This document shows, in pieces, positions 10,106-21,599 of a stretch of DNA of 64,000 bases. Numbering within the stretch: position 1 is the stretch's first letter; each line of letters opens with the position of its first letter. Source of the DNA: Cylicocyclus nassatus (Eukaryota > Nematoda > Chromadorea > Rhabditida > Strongylidae); assembly GCA_958299035.1 (NCBI GenBank), contig CATQJL010000001.1, positions 76,219,594-76,283,593 on the forward strand, given 5' to 3'. Position numbers and translations under genes: made by a program. Below the pieces are notes generated by a model. The model had not been told where the DNA came from. It saw only the letters and a program-made list of their open reading frames with translations, and searched no databases.

Positions 10106-13100
10106 TGAGCATATAGCGGCAAAGAAAAAAATCAAATCAGCACATCACCTTGGAGCCGCAGTGGATGCTTCATCCAACAGAATCCTTTATTTACATTCAG
10201 TGAGCCAAGAACCGTATTTCGAATGGGAAGCAGAGACGTTCGACTTGGAACACACTTTCTCAAAGACTCGAATCATACGCGAGAAGGTGAAAGATGAACG
10301 CCAAAGCATTCTGCCGTCCGCAAGAAAATCTGTAGAAGTCGCTTAGAAAGCGAAGAAGGCGTGAGACGTCGTTCAGTGTCACCCCTCGTTGTCGTCGCTT
10401 TCTATATAGCTTATAGTGCAATAAAAATTTTTCCGCTTTGACGCATCCTCAAGTTTTTGCTTGCACGTGATCAGGAAGTAATTTTCTAGACTTTTTTTTT
10501 TACTTCTCACTTTATTACTTCCCGCGCTTCGGCAGCTCTCAAAAAAAAGCAAGAGGATTATGAGAAAAGGTTACGGGAAGTGGGCAATCATCGCATCGCA
10601 TCGCATTTGGAGTCGGTCCTTTGATTTTGTCCAAACATTTTTCCAGGTACTGCTAGGTATCAGGATGTGATTATGTAATTGATGGAAGGTGTTGAACAAA
10701 GCTGTGGGTTACCCAGTTTCACTCGTTACAACAGCACAAACTCTGACTTATCATTTACACAGTTGCCACAGAAAAAAAAAACAGACATCTTATCTTAAAG
10801 TTGGTACATCTTGAGCGAAATGAGATCCTCATGTTTGCGCTCTATAAAAAGCTGAAGAAGTGAATCAGTTGATGTGGCAAACTTTAGTAGCTGCGTATAT
10901 TTTTATTACGTACGTTGTCTCAATAATGTCGAACATTCTCGTAAAGCGCATGAAAATTTGTTGGAAACATTTGTTTTTGCGGCGGATTATTCTTCACATC
11001 TAGTCATTTACAAGGTGAACTTTCGCTTATCAGTATGCTCTTTTTTCGTCGATTTAAACTAATGCATTTGAGACTGATCTATCACGATAGAAGCTGTGAA
11101 ATGCGAGATAAATGCAAAACGACGACCTAATCTACTTTTGTGACCGCCATGTATCTTCGTGAACACGCCGATTGTTTGAGTTTTGTTGAGCTGATGGAAT
11201 ACTTGAGCCTGAGAGAGGGAGTTTCTGTAGAAACTTGTGCTAGATGTAACGAAGTCAAATCTATTCGTAACTGCAGAATTCGTTTTTGACTTGGTCGATA
11301 AACTCTATGGGATCCGTAATACTTCGCCGAGAAAAGCCCAAGAGCGCCCAAAAAAGCCCGAAAAGGCCCCAAAAAGCCTGAAAAGAGCCCAAAAAAGCCA
11401 GAAGAAGCCGGAAAAAGCCCGAAAGAGCCGGAACGGAAACGTTGGTAGAATCCTGAAATTATTTTGATTTGCAGACGACAGAAAATGAAGCAAAAAGACT
11501 CGGTTGCGAAACCAAACACATTTAGCGTCAAAACGGAAGGGACGTTTCGACTCTTTTGAGCTTTTTTGGCTTTTTCGGGCTTCTTGGGCGTTTTTTCGGC
11601 GAAGTATGACGGATCCCTATGGCCATGGCTATGTAAGCCCAAGGCTGCTGAGGAAATAATATTCCATCGGACTTACTCAAAGAATTTGCCAAGAGAATAC
11701 GAAAAAGCTTGGAATTTACGTGTATTTACTACGACACATACTTTTTATTTCACAATCTTGACGGTTGATAAAAAAATCAAAGAGATGTCTATGTTGCACC
11801 GTAAATGGAGACATACCTTAAATGGCAAAAATGGAAGACTGCCAAAAGGCTTTTTTCCCTAGGAATTCCATAATACCAATAATAGTACTAATCTTAGCTT
11901 GGATTTACATATACTCTCTTCTGATGGTATCAAAGTAGGAATTAGACTAGTACAAGTGAAGAAGGTGATAGTCTGATTCCAAATTTCATGTCATTTTGTT
12001 TCTATTGTTATTTTTATCCACACGGGTGCCTGGTCTTTGCTTTGTACAGAGAGAAATAGATTGAGGCAGAGAAACTTGACTTACTCTGACTCCTTTGATG
12101 TTGAAGGGTATCAAAGTCACAGCATGCTCGTCATTTATTTTCAAGTGTTTTTACAAATAACCATCCAAGTTTGAAGATTTATAGTCAGGTAAGGCTTTTA
12201 GACAAAAAAGCAAAATAGAACGTTTTTTCAAGTTGAAACTGGGCGGAGTAAGACTGAACAGCACATATTTTAACGCGTCAAATATGGAAATGCTGTATGT
12301 TTTGTAAAAATCAATCAAATAACGACATGATAGCATCGCGCATATACCCTTTCTCTTAAGTGTCCTATTTGCGCTGCTCAATCTTCACGTTTCTGCTAAA
12401 AATGATTGCCAGGGTAATTATAAATTAATAATTTAATTTTTTTTGATATTGTGATTTCTTTCTCATGTAGCGTATGCTACTAGACTCTTTTCTTGAGGAT
12501 GGGATCCAAATTCATCAAAAAACATCTTCTCCTCAATACACCACTATATGTCTTCTATCGTTTATTAGGGTAAAAGTTAAAAATTCGGCGTCTTCATTAA
12601 CCTCTGCAGACATGCGCTGATGCATCCTTTTTCGTGGTCGAAGAAGCAGAAGCATTCATCTAGAATATTTTTCTCGCTCTTTCCAGTGCTTAATGATTTC
12701 GAGAAATAGATCTTCAGTGAGGAATCTTTCACGCCTTGAAGATGAGATATCAAAAATGTAATTATGGTAAAAAAGCAGTTTCTGTAGCGAGATTTTAGGC
12801 AGTGCTTGCAAGGCTACCTATCTAATATTTTATAATAATTGAGGGTGTAACGTTATATAATTTCTGAAGTATGGGCTACTTGTTTATGGCAGCCAGATAT
12901 GCCTGCCTAGCCTTATTTGAGAGCATTAATATGTCAAATTAGCCGATTTTGAATTAAATCTTGCAAAATTCTCTCGATCTTCTCTCCTCTTTCACTTGAC
13001 TTTCTCGCATGACATGCTGGTTATGTGACAGCCATAATCTCGCCCAATCCAGCAATATTTAAATTGTCAAAAAAATGTCGATTTTAAAATGAGTTGCGAC

Positions 13101-13119
13101 ATTTTGAATCAGATAGTTG
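9877..13119. other. Long non-genic stretch with an inverted repeat at 11308-11625
   Basis: No gene recognised. A purine-rich run of AAAAAGCCC-like units at 11330-11430 is followed at about 11560-11625 by the pyrimidine/purine mirror (CGGCGAAGTATGACGGATCC against GGATCCGTAATACTTCGCCG). The 171-residue frame on the minus strand (11642-11127) reads through this low-complexity palindrome and is Lys/Pro and Phe/Gly/Leu biased; I treat it as spurious. The 81-residue frame at 10101-10346 (+) has no recognised domain. Confidence 0.5.
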
Positions 13120-13768
13120 CAAATTGGACAGAAATTTTGAAACAACCTATACCATCCTCGAAGATTTTGTACCATTCACCTTCCCCGGAGGGTACGAGAG
13201 CTTTGTTGACTCAGTAACGGTATCGAACATTAATCCGACGTGATCACAGGGGGCCTCATACCGCAACGTCACGCTTCCCTCTTCCACTGTTTACTAACTG
13301 TTTTGAGTGTTCGGAGCGCTTTAGGATCATAAAAAGGTTAGGCATCTTGTACAGGGCGTAAGACTAGCTTTATTGACAACCGTCGCTTATCTGTACACAG
13401 TTAATCTTGGATTATTTTTTTTTGGTTTCTGGTTTTAGGAGATCAATATAGAGTCACTGAACATAGTAGCGATGCATCCGTCATTTTTTTCGCAGAACTC
13501 TCTCTGATAAACCAAGACTTAATCACTTTCAAAATCATAATGCACGTACGATGCGGCCACGAGAGAATGTAGAGTAATAGAGATTCTACTTTATTATCGG
13601 ACCTCTCCACACTGCGAAATTTTATGGAAAGATGCAAACTCTACTCGCCATTGAGGTTTGGTTTATAAGTTGAGGCATATATAATTTAGTAAAGCTGCAC
13701 TTTTTAGGCTGTTTTGATTGCCAGCGTCTTGTCAGAAAATGAAGGTTTGTTTGAATCTTTATTTGCAG
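13120..13768 (+). promoter_or_regulatory. Conserved TATA / first-exon-like block (left arm of inverted duplication)
   Basis: This segment matches the reverse complement of about 57160-56717 over long stretches, for example CATAAAAAGGTTAG (13328), GACTAGCTTTATTGACAA (13362) and GCACTTTTTAGGCTGTTTTG (13697). It holds TATATAA at 13678-13684, then ATGAAG at 13739-13744 directly followed by GTTTGT, an excellent nematode splice donor. It lies about 6 kb upstream of the apyrase exons at 19743 on the same strand and could be their promoter and first exon, now separated by inserted repeats (inference). Its right-arm counterpart has ACG in place of ATG. Confidence 0.45.
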
Positions 13769-14436
13769 TTAAAGGAGAGGAGTGAAAATTTTGACTAGTT
13801 ATATTTTTTGCAAAAGAACTGAAGTGGTTTTGAGGTGCATTTTTGGGAAAAAAAACTAACGAGCACAATGCCATCCACATAGCTTTTATATTTGTAAGCG
13901 GTATATGCCTAGAATTCTGAAAAGAATGACTCCACCGGTGCAGCTTGACTCATCGATAAATCGAAACAACATAATTGTCACTTTTAATTCAACATTCCTG
14001 TATGACAAGTGTCTCAACTAAAATAGTGGCTCAATTAACATCATATACTACGATTAAGCGCAACAAATAGATGTAAACGTGGACGCTTTGATCATACTAT
14101 CACCTAATCCAAGTTCAACCTAGACGGTCATGTAACAGTTCTTTTGCAGATGCGATACAACATGCACTATTGCGGGCAAGAGCGTATAGATACGGAAATG
14201 AGGTAAGACATAGCAGAACGATGCAGTTTGTTACTCAGATTTTCTTGAAGTCTCAATTCTCATTGCCCGGTACTAAACAGAGCACACTTGCAATCGAATA
14301 CTGTAAAAACACTCGATCTTTTCAACTGGTATAAACTATAGTATGAGCTTCGTTCTATATAAACTATATCCTTTATTATTAGCAGGATTTTGATATATAC
14401 CTGGGAAAAAACTACCGAGAACTGTTTAATTTATCA

Positions 14437-14850
14437 TTGAAAGCAGTGGCTCAGCAAATCCTTGAACTTAAGTTTCGTTCACATGGCGTGATCCGACGCG
14501 GTGATCCCAATCCACATTATAGAGCTTGGAAATGGCAAAGCAGCGTTTCTCATAGCCTTCCATTTGAATCTGAAGGGTGGCGGTTTTCGCCAAGGTTGGA
14601 GACGCAGAACTGTTGCGAGACCCTCATAGTCATAGCGGTTATGGCATGCTGCCTCCGACAGTGGGAGAGAACTCGAGAGCTTGTTCGAGTAATTGTAATA
14701 CTGGCTTGCGCGCACTTGGTGGGGCAGTTTTCCTTGGTAAGAGCAACTGTGCGTTGGGACTTGATCTGTTTCCATATTGAGGGTGTATGGGACTTACTAT
14801 ATCGAAACTCAGATGCTCATTTTTGCCAAGCCACTGCTTTTTAGAGTAAT
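14437..14850. repeat. Diverged dispersed repeat related to 30300-30560
   Basis: Shares stretches with 30300-30560 in the same orientation, such as GCTTGCGCGCAC and AGCTTGTTCGA/AGCTCGTTCGA, followed by a similar GCCAAGCCACTG/GCCGAGCCAGTG. Long frames on both strands (14437-14844 +, 14479-14775 -) have no domain, so I call it a repeat and not a gene. Confidence 0.45.
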
Positions 14851-15799
14851 CAGATGTTCGAATCTTACTATGATATCTTTCGGAATCTTTCAACACGAGC
14901 GACGGGGGGGAGTACTCTCCTCTCCCTATGCTTTACTGTTATGCTAGGCGTTCTCTTACAGTGTTAAGAAGAGATTCGCGATAAGAGGGCAGTCCAGAAT
15001 ATGCGTACGAAATATAACTGCGACGCATGAACTAACAAGGATGCGCAGAGAAACACCCCGCCTAGCCGAGATAGTAATGATGCGCGGCACTCAATAAGGA
15101 TCCATATGGCTTGCATAACAGCGACGTAAGCTGTTGACAGTAATCGTAGTCAGTTTCCAAAGTGTATGCACTTTAAGTGCAATTGATGGAGCTTGCTCTG
15201 ATGGAAAGTGCAAATATGGGCAATGTCGAAAAAAAATCATCAAAGATCATCCCCAGAGTGCTCTCATGTACAAAGCTCAAACAACAACGAAGCGCTGGTT
15301 CTAGACTATTGAATTAGTGCGAATGTCTGCCCCCTAATTCCTATCATAATTTGGAAAACTGTCGCCCTCAGCCTAATGCTTCTTACAATAAGAATTAGTT
15401 TTCGAGAAAACGTTATGATTTTAAAGGAATATGAAGGTTAGGAAAATTGCAAATAATTCATCAGTTTTACGAGAATTGTGAAACCTCGCTTTTGGGTGCT
15501 TTTACTTCGTGAAAATATTGCTTTTGCCTCGGGAAACAAAAAAATAGAGGGAGCTACGTTTTGTTGGAAGAAAAGAATCAATCAATTTATGCGACAGTAC
15601 ACTTTGCTAATTTCCTAGGAACATTTTGCTAAATTTCTAGGATTCAGTGCTGAATTCCACAAAAACCTTCAAAACTTACTTCTGGGTGCTTCTACATTGT
15701 GAAAATATCGTTTTTGCCTCTAAAAGCAAAGGAGCAGAGGGAGCTCGGTCTGTTGAAAGGAAAGTCTCAACAACTCCATACAGGAACACATTTTTACCA

Positions 15800-16230
15800 A
15801 CTAGAAATGACTTCGCGAGACATTATAAGGAGAGTATAGGACTGCGCATGAATGCAAAGGCAGGTGTGTTTAGGCCGTTTCACAGTTCCTGAGTGTTTCG
15901 GTTTGAATCAGCTATTCTACATAGACGACTGCTGAGGTGATTCCCATGTTTAGGAGCTGTGGTATTTGGAGAGGGTATTTGCAAGAAGTCCCCAGACGGT
16001 GATCTCTAAACCGCATTCCATATCTGCTATGATTTGGGAATTACTCATTGTAAATAGTGTCCTTGAGAGCATGATCTTGCTTCCATTACTATGTACTTAC
16101 GTTGCGCCAAAGATCGTTGAGAAAATGAAAGTTCAGCTCCTTGCTATTCTTAGTTGCCCGCAGACAGTTATCAATGTATCTGCCCCAACCGGCTTACTAG
16201 CGACCCATAGCGTCGTTACTGCCGCAGGAC
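15800..16230 (+). repeat. Long direct repeat, copy 1 (copy 2 at about 18030-18710)
   Basis: The run beginning GAAATGACTTCGCGAGACAT at 15804 recurs at about 18036 as GAAATGATTTCGCGAGACAT and continues through CTACATAGACGACTGCT, GGGTATTTGCAAGAAG and TTGAGAGCATGATCTTGCTT to about 16230. Copy 2 is interrupted by a 283-nt MITE (18217-18499); copy 1 shows the uninterrupted site. Confidence 0.8.
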
Positions 16231-16648
16231 ATTTTTGCTAGGATTTCCTTGTTTTCAAGGCTAAGATTTGAAAGACCTCTTAAAATCCATTTTATCCGCT
16301 CCTACCTCGCCAAAACCATACTTCTGCTCCCAAAAGCAAAAAAGCTAAAGGGGCTTAATCTCAAAAGAAGGATAGAGCTTGGGCTTCATTCGGCAAAACG
16401 TTTTTGCTACATTACCCCATAGAAAGCTTCAGCAAGTCTTAGACTTCCTATAAGAAATGTCTCATGTATTGGGAGACATTATTAAAGTGTAGAGCTGTGC
16501 ATGATCACGATAGTTGATTTGTTTGTTGTTGAGAATTGTTTGAGAAAAATTCCATAAGGCTCCTTTACCCAGGTGAACAACCTCCATATTTTTCAGAATC
16601 GCTACAGGTAATCAAAAGCTAACGTGGAGAAAAGCGTTCAAAAGAAGA

Positions 16649-16700
16649 AAGAGAACTGAGAGAGCTTAATGCATAAGCAATGAGCTCTCTCAGTTCTCTT
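16649..16700. repeat. Perfect 18-bp hairpin with 16-nt loop
   Basis: Arms 16649-16666 (AAGAGAACTGAGAGAGCT minus the first unpaired base) and 16683-16700 are exact reverse complements, with loop TAATGCATAAGCAATG. The size is compatible with a small-RNA precursor, but the stem is somewhat short for a typical pre-miRNA. Confidence 0.6.
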
Positions 16701-17565
16701 CCTCAACTCACCGATCTTTGCAATCATGCAGAGCACTGTTTTCGTTCGGGGACACTTTTACGAAATTTGGTGAAAGCCGCTATGAAAAATTTAGGTGTCT
16801 GGGTTTTTCTGTCGTGGAAGCTTTCTAAGACATGACGCAGTTCCTGAAAATCAGCCCTAGTTTCGGGTTGTATCAGATTTTGATGTCAAATTTTACCTGA
16901 ACTTGGTAAACATTCGTTTTGGCTGCTTCTACTTTGTGAATTCTAGTTTTGCCAATAAAAACAGCACAGCGGAGGGAGCTGGTCCCAAGGGGAGAAAAGA
17001 CTCAATGTGTTCATGCCGCAGGTCATTTTTGATATAATTCTTTAGGTTTCAGCGCTGAATCTCACAAGAACTTGCTCGAAATCCACTTTGACCGCTTCTA
17101 CGTTGCAAAAATCATACTTCTGCTTTGGAAAAAAAAAGGGAGCTTGGCCTCGAAGGAAGGAAAGCTCCAGGGCTTCATGCGCAGTGCAATTGTGTTAAGA
17201 ATTTCTCAGTTTCAATGCTAATACAAAAGCTCGCTTGAAACCCATTTTTTGCCCTTTTACTTTGCAGAAATCATTCTCTGTCTCACAAAGAAACAAAGTG
17301 GGCTTGGTCTCGAGGGGAGGGGGGGGGGGGGGATTTCAAGGCTTATGCGGTAAAATCAACGCCAAATTATGAAAAAAATGCTTGAACTCCACTTCTACTT
17401 CGCAGAAATCATACTTCTGCCACCTTTAGCAAAAAAGCAAAGGGAGCTTGGTTTTGAAAGAAGGATAGTTCCAAGTGCTTCAGGCGGCAAACATTTCTGT
17501 TGAGAATTTCTTAGTTTTAGTGCTAGATTATACGAAAGGTCGCTATCCACTTTTGGCTCCTTCTA

Positions 17566-17884
17566 CTCAGATAATCGCGGGGGGCAGGTGGGCACCGGAA
17601 AAATAGATTGCTGATTTCTCGCACCCCGCTCGTGGATTTTTTGCAAAGCAATCGGGACTTTTCGGAAGACCGCTCGCTGAGTCAGCGGATTTTTGAGAGA
17701 CCGCCTGTTGAATTTTTTTCGCTCTTATCTTTTGCAGATATATTGCTGAATCTCTGAGGAATCGAGAATTCAGCAAGCGGTCTTCCGAAAAGTCCTGATT
17801 GCTTTGCAAAAAATCCGCGAGCGGGGTGCGAGAGATCAGCAAACTATTTTTCCGGTGCCCGCCTGCCCCCAGCGATTATCTGAG
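17566..17884. mobile_element. TA-flanked foldback MITE, 319 nt, inside a repeat unit
   Basis: Ends are CTCAGATAATCGC and GCGATTATCTGAG, and the arms match almost to the centre (GCAGGTGGGCACCGG / CCGGTGCCCGCCTGC; CAAAGCAATCGGGACTTTTC / GAAAAGTCCTGATTGCTTTG). TA lies at 17564-17565 and 17885-17886. Removing the element and one TA gives CTTCTACATTG, the sequence found intact in the sibling repeat unit near 15690. This gives a direct empty site and a TA target (Tc1/mariner-type). Confidence 0.9.
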
Positions 17885-18216
17885 TACATTGCGAGAATTG
17901 TAAAATCTGCCCCTAAAAGCAAAATAAGCAAGAGAATGTTGGTCTTTGGGGAAGGAAGACAAGGTTGCATGCGGCAGGACATTTTTGCTAAGATTGTCCA
18001 GGAGAAAGCTTTGAGCGAGCTTTGGTCTCCTTTAAGAAATGATTTCGCGAGACATTATAAGGAGAGCATGGGAGTGTGCATGATTGCGAAGATCGGTGTG
18101 TTTGCGGCCGTTGCACAGTTCCTGAGAGTCAGCTAAAATTTCGGGTTGAATAAGCTGTTCTACATAGACGACTGCTCAGGTTATTCTCATGTTTAGATGC
18201 TGTGGTACCTGGGGTA

Positions 18217-18499
18217 CAGTGGCGTACCGAGGGGGAAGTGGGGGAGCAGGGGGGGGGGGGGGCTCGGTTGCGAAATTTTTGAAAGTTACTTTAGGGTTAT
18301 AAAATCGTGCAAATGACTTGTCTGCACCTGTAAATAATTCAAATAATTTTTGACATTTATTAAAATTCCAACTTAGCCTTATAAAAATTTTTTTCGGGGG
18401 CTTTGGGGTTATGGGCCCGCGAAAGTTACCAAAAATTTTTTCTTGGTGCGTGGCGTTAGCCATAAGAAAAAATTTTTTGTCTCCCCCCCCCCGCCACTG
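18217..18499. mobile_element. hAT-type MITE, 283 nt, with 8-bp target duplication
   Basis: Terminal inverted repeats CAGTGGCG and CGCCACTG, with G-rich and C-rich subterminal runs. The 8-bp sequence CTGGGGTA is present on both sides (18209-18216 and 18500-18507). The sibling direct repeat at about 15960 reads straight through the site (GGTATTTGGAGAGGGTATTTGC). An 8-bp duplication with CAG-type ends is characteristic of hAT elements. No coding capacity. Confidence 0.9.
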
Positions 18500-18714
18500 C
18501 TGGGGTAGGGTATTTGCAAGAAGAACAGCGTAGATGATTTGGGAGTTTCTCACTGTAAAAAGTTTCCTTGAGAGCATGATCTTGCTTTTTTCTACTACTT
18601 ACATTGCGCCAAAGATCGTTGAGAAAATGGAAATTCGGTCCCTTGCATTCTTAGTTGCAGCAGACAGCTATCAATGTATTCCCAACCCACTTACTAGCGA
18701 CCCTAGGGTGCTGA

Positions 18715-18880
18715 TCTTCTATATATAACTGAATGACTGTTTGTCTGTCTGTCTGTCTGTACGTTGTACAGGAATAGGCGCCTATTGAAGGCGTCTATCC
18801 CTGTACAACGCCTTTATTATAGTGTCTTGGCAGGGCCGGGCGGAGCCGGGTAAGCTAGCCAGTGTTGGGATAAGTGCGAG
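18715..18880. repeat. (TGTC)n plus hairpin and GC-rich repeat end, related to 50625-50680
   Basis: TATATATAACTGAATGACTG is followed by a short TGTC run (about 18739-18760), then a hairpin formed by GTACAGG...CCTGTAC arms (about 18766-18812), then GGCAGGGCCGGGCGGAGCCG ending near GTAAGCTAG. The last part matches the reverse complement of 50625-50680 (CTAGCTGACTTAACCGGCTC and onward). It is a dispersed element end; family not assigned. Confidence 0.6.
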
Positions 18881-19742
18881 ACTCTCGAGATAGGGATCAC
18901 AGCCCGTAACGCGTTTGTTTGGCATTTTTGTAAAGGAAGTCCCAATGACTTCGCAACTACGAAGTCCCCCTTTGACCCTAAAACCAGTGGGAAAATCTTT
19001 GCAATCAACGTAACAAACCAAGCAAAGGAACATATTCTGAGGTACTTACCACAACATAAAGCAAAAAAACATATTTTAAGTTGATTAAAAGCTCTGCTAA
19101 TGAAAAAGGCACCTTATTGGACGCATGTTTGGAGAGCGAAATTCATCAATGCGTATGTTTTCGCTATTTTTGGCACTAAAAAAAGGGACAATGATTTAAT
19201 TTGCTTCCTTCACTGTATGATAATAAAGCTTTTTAATCGCTCAAATAAAAATGGTTCAAAAGTTATGTCAACTCTCCGATATTCATACTCCAAACCAACC
19301 CAGTTGGTTTGATGTTGGCCTAGAACCAACAAAATCGGAAATGGGTACTGAAAACATAAGTTTTCGAACTTTTACATAACGTAAAAGTAATATTGTATCG
19401 ATTCGGTGTGATGTGACTGTGAACAAGCCATTTGCTTTTTGAGTGTTGCATTTAAAAATTCACGCGCTTGCGTTCAACGTTCAACGCGCAGTAGCTGCCT
19501 ATTTTTTTAGGGTCTCCGCCCGGACCAAATCGATATCCCCTTTGCTTTTTACCCCCAAAAATGACATCGAGTTTGACCGCAGACTATCTGTGCCTTCCTG
19601 TAGTCTTACTGTGGTGGTCTGAGTATTTGAATGAGGGAGATATATCTATCTTGATTGCAACCAATTAGTGTTCTGTTCCAAGCTCAAGCTTTACTCCAGA
19701 TTGGACGTCATTTATCGTTTAAAGAAGCAATCATACTCCCAG
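18881..19742. other. Region upstream of apyrase copy 1
   Basis: No complete gene recognised. Around 19620-19742 the sequence aligns with the corresponding interval beyond apyrase copy 2 (53584-53700), sharing CCAAGCT...GAGCTTTACTCCA. This suggests an upstream exon or conserved intron flank that I could not resolve in frame. No signal peptide exon is identifiable here. Confidence 0.4.
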
Positions 19743-20971
19743 GCTGTCAGAAGTGCTCCCTTCATTGGTGGAACGTCCAAACGTCCAACTGCTTTTGACT
19801 TAATCGTCATCACTGATTCGGATAAAAAAGCGAGAATAGAGAAGTACCAGTGGGAAGCGGTGAGAAGAAGGGGAACTTTGCTTTTGAGCCCTGATTGGCA
19901 AGAAGCTCAAGTGGAATGGATGCGCAAATCTGATGTTCACATACAGTCGTACGTTGTCTTGAAAACTTCTACTCAAAATCGCATATGCTGTGTTCAGGTT
20001 ATACAGCTATAAAGGAAGAGGCATGGAAATGTCAGATTTAGTAAAGTTCAACGGTCACATACTAGCCCCTGATGACAAAACTGGAATCATCTTTGCAATC
20101 GAAAATGATAAGGTGTTTATGAAACGGCTAATAATTTGTAAGACATAATCTCATAATCTTTGGAGCTTATGTTCAGGCAGTGCCTTGGGTTATTCTTAGC
20201 TCTGGATCTGGAAACTCTACACAGGGCATGAAAATAGAGTGGTTGACATTAAAAGATTCAATACTGTACGCGGGAGGGCATGGTCTTGTAAGCTTGCAAT
20301 ATAGAGGAGTACAAGTCATCGCAAGATTGTGAACAATATCTTCTTGCAGGAATATAGAGACGACGATGGAAATATTGAAAACGAGGACAACATGTGGATC
20401 AAAACAATTACAGAAAGGGGAGAGGTAACGAAAGAATTTTTCAAATTTAGAACAAAGTGGAACTATCCAAGTCTGTTTAGGTGCAGCACATAGACTGGAG
20501 AAATGAATTCACAAAAGTTCGAAATTTTGCGGGTTATCCTGCTCCCGGCTACCTTACGCATGAAGCAGTTCAGTGGTCTGAAACTCATCAAAAATGGTTT
20601 TTCCTTCCACGGAAGGCTTCAAAAACCATATACGATGAGGAAGCTGATGAAACAAAGTGAAGCGGGCTCCAATTTTTACTTCATTTTCTGTAAAGCAGAC
20701 ATTTAGAGGGGCAAACATCATGATCACCGCTGATCCCACCTTTACAACGTTTGAAAAAATCACGATTGGCGAGCTCACTCCAGATCGCGGCTTTTCGGCC
20801 TTTGTCTTCATACCTGGCACGGACGACCAACTGATAGTGGCTTTGAAAAGCAAGGAAGTTAAAGATATTACAGAGAGCTTTATAACAGCTTTTGACATTC
20901 GCGGTCATGTTATATTGAAAGAACAAAAATTAACGGACAATTACAAGTTCGAAGGACTGTTTCTTGTATGA
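19743..20971 (+). CDS. Calcium-activated apyrase (soluble nucleotidase), copy 1; six exons, N-terminus not resolved
   Basis: Exons 19743-19948, 19998-20112, 20177-20287, 20350-20424, 20481-20656 and 20707-20971 join in frame (introns 49-64 nt) to give 315 residues ending ...KFEGLFLV. The product matches the CANT1/APY-1 apyrase family, which hydrolyses nucleoside di- and triphosphates with Ca2+. Visible family signatures: [10 protein letters not shown] (18-27), [10 protein letters not shown] (75-84), [10 protein letters not shown] (124-133), [20 protein letters not shown] (192-211), KGANIMITADP (from 228), [20 protein letters not shown] and the terminal FEGL. The conserved acidic residues in GRGME, KIEWL, HEA and FEGL are kept, so activity is plausible. 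Signal peptide and first exon are missing from the call; a candidate promoter/first exon is at 13.7 kb. In parasitic nematodes and blood feeders this family is often secreted and clears extracellular ATP/ADP; C. elegans APY-1 acts in the secretory pathway. Exon 4 has 10 codons more than copy 2. Confidence 0.9.
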
Positions 20972-21599
20972 TATCATAAATGTACGTACTTTTCCTGGAT
21001 AGAGGCAACGTTAAATCACATATATATACATAGTACATAAGTTTTAACTCGGTTCAGACGGAAACTGAACTGACGGGAATGCGTTTAGCAATTCGCTCCG
21101 CTTTGCAGTCTGCGCCTCTCCATTCTAATCTATCTCGCTGAGCTAGTGGCTGTGTGGATGCTCTGCTCCACTTGAGATGTTTCTCCTACTCCGATAGAAC
21201 ACTCCGTTCTGGATTGAAAAGTCATCTTCTTTGTGCTTGCTGTGATGGTGTGAATTTGTGGAAAAGGCGTGGCGTCAACAACACCGTCCAAAAAACTTCC
21301 TGGGATGCTTGAAGTTTTTGCCTGCCTACAAAGATTACGCACGAAGAATTTCTATCAATCACTTATTGAACCACGCGACCTCATGCTGCATGCCGAGGAG
21401 TGCACAAGATTCGCGGTCTGCATTTCAATTAACACCTAAGCAGTGGACGTGCTTCCAGATTTCGATTTAAGTGTATGCGTGGAAAAGTGTTTGCCCAAAG
21501 AAACAATCGGGTAAAACCATCCCCGAATGTTTTTACAATCAAATTTCCCTAGGTCTTCCCTCCAAATTTCCTTCCAGGTAGGTTCCAATGGTTCACGCC
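20972..21599. other. Downstream of apyrase copy 1, nothing recognised
   Basis: Short frames at 21130-21342 (-) and 21258-21470 (+) have no domain and overlap each other antisense. No clear AATAAA was found close to the stop codon. Confidence 0.4.

Larger units (their letters stand above)
15460..18060 (+). repeat. Diverged tandem/dispersed repeat tract, unit about 160-190 bp, about nine copies
   Basis: Each unit carries a version of GCTTCTACnTTGTGAAAAT, then TTTTGCCTCTAAAAGCAAA, then GAGGGAGCTnGGTCT and an A/T-rich ATTTTTGCTA. Anchors lie near 15490, 15686, 16296, 16921, 17090, 17254, 17384, 17554 and 17880. Spacing is irregular because some units are fused to a longer sequence (see 15800-16230) and one is split by a MITE. 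No coding potential is evident. Confidence 0.75.

Noticed and set aside
11127..11642. 171-residue minus-strand frame
   Set aside because: It crosses an inverted repeat with purine-rich low-complexity units, and an antisense frame exists with mirrored composition. No domain is seen.
14437..14844. 135-residue plus-strand frame
   Set aside because: Overlaps two other long frames and a dispersed repeat shared with 30.3-30.6 kb.
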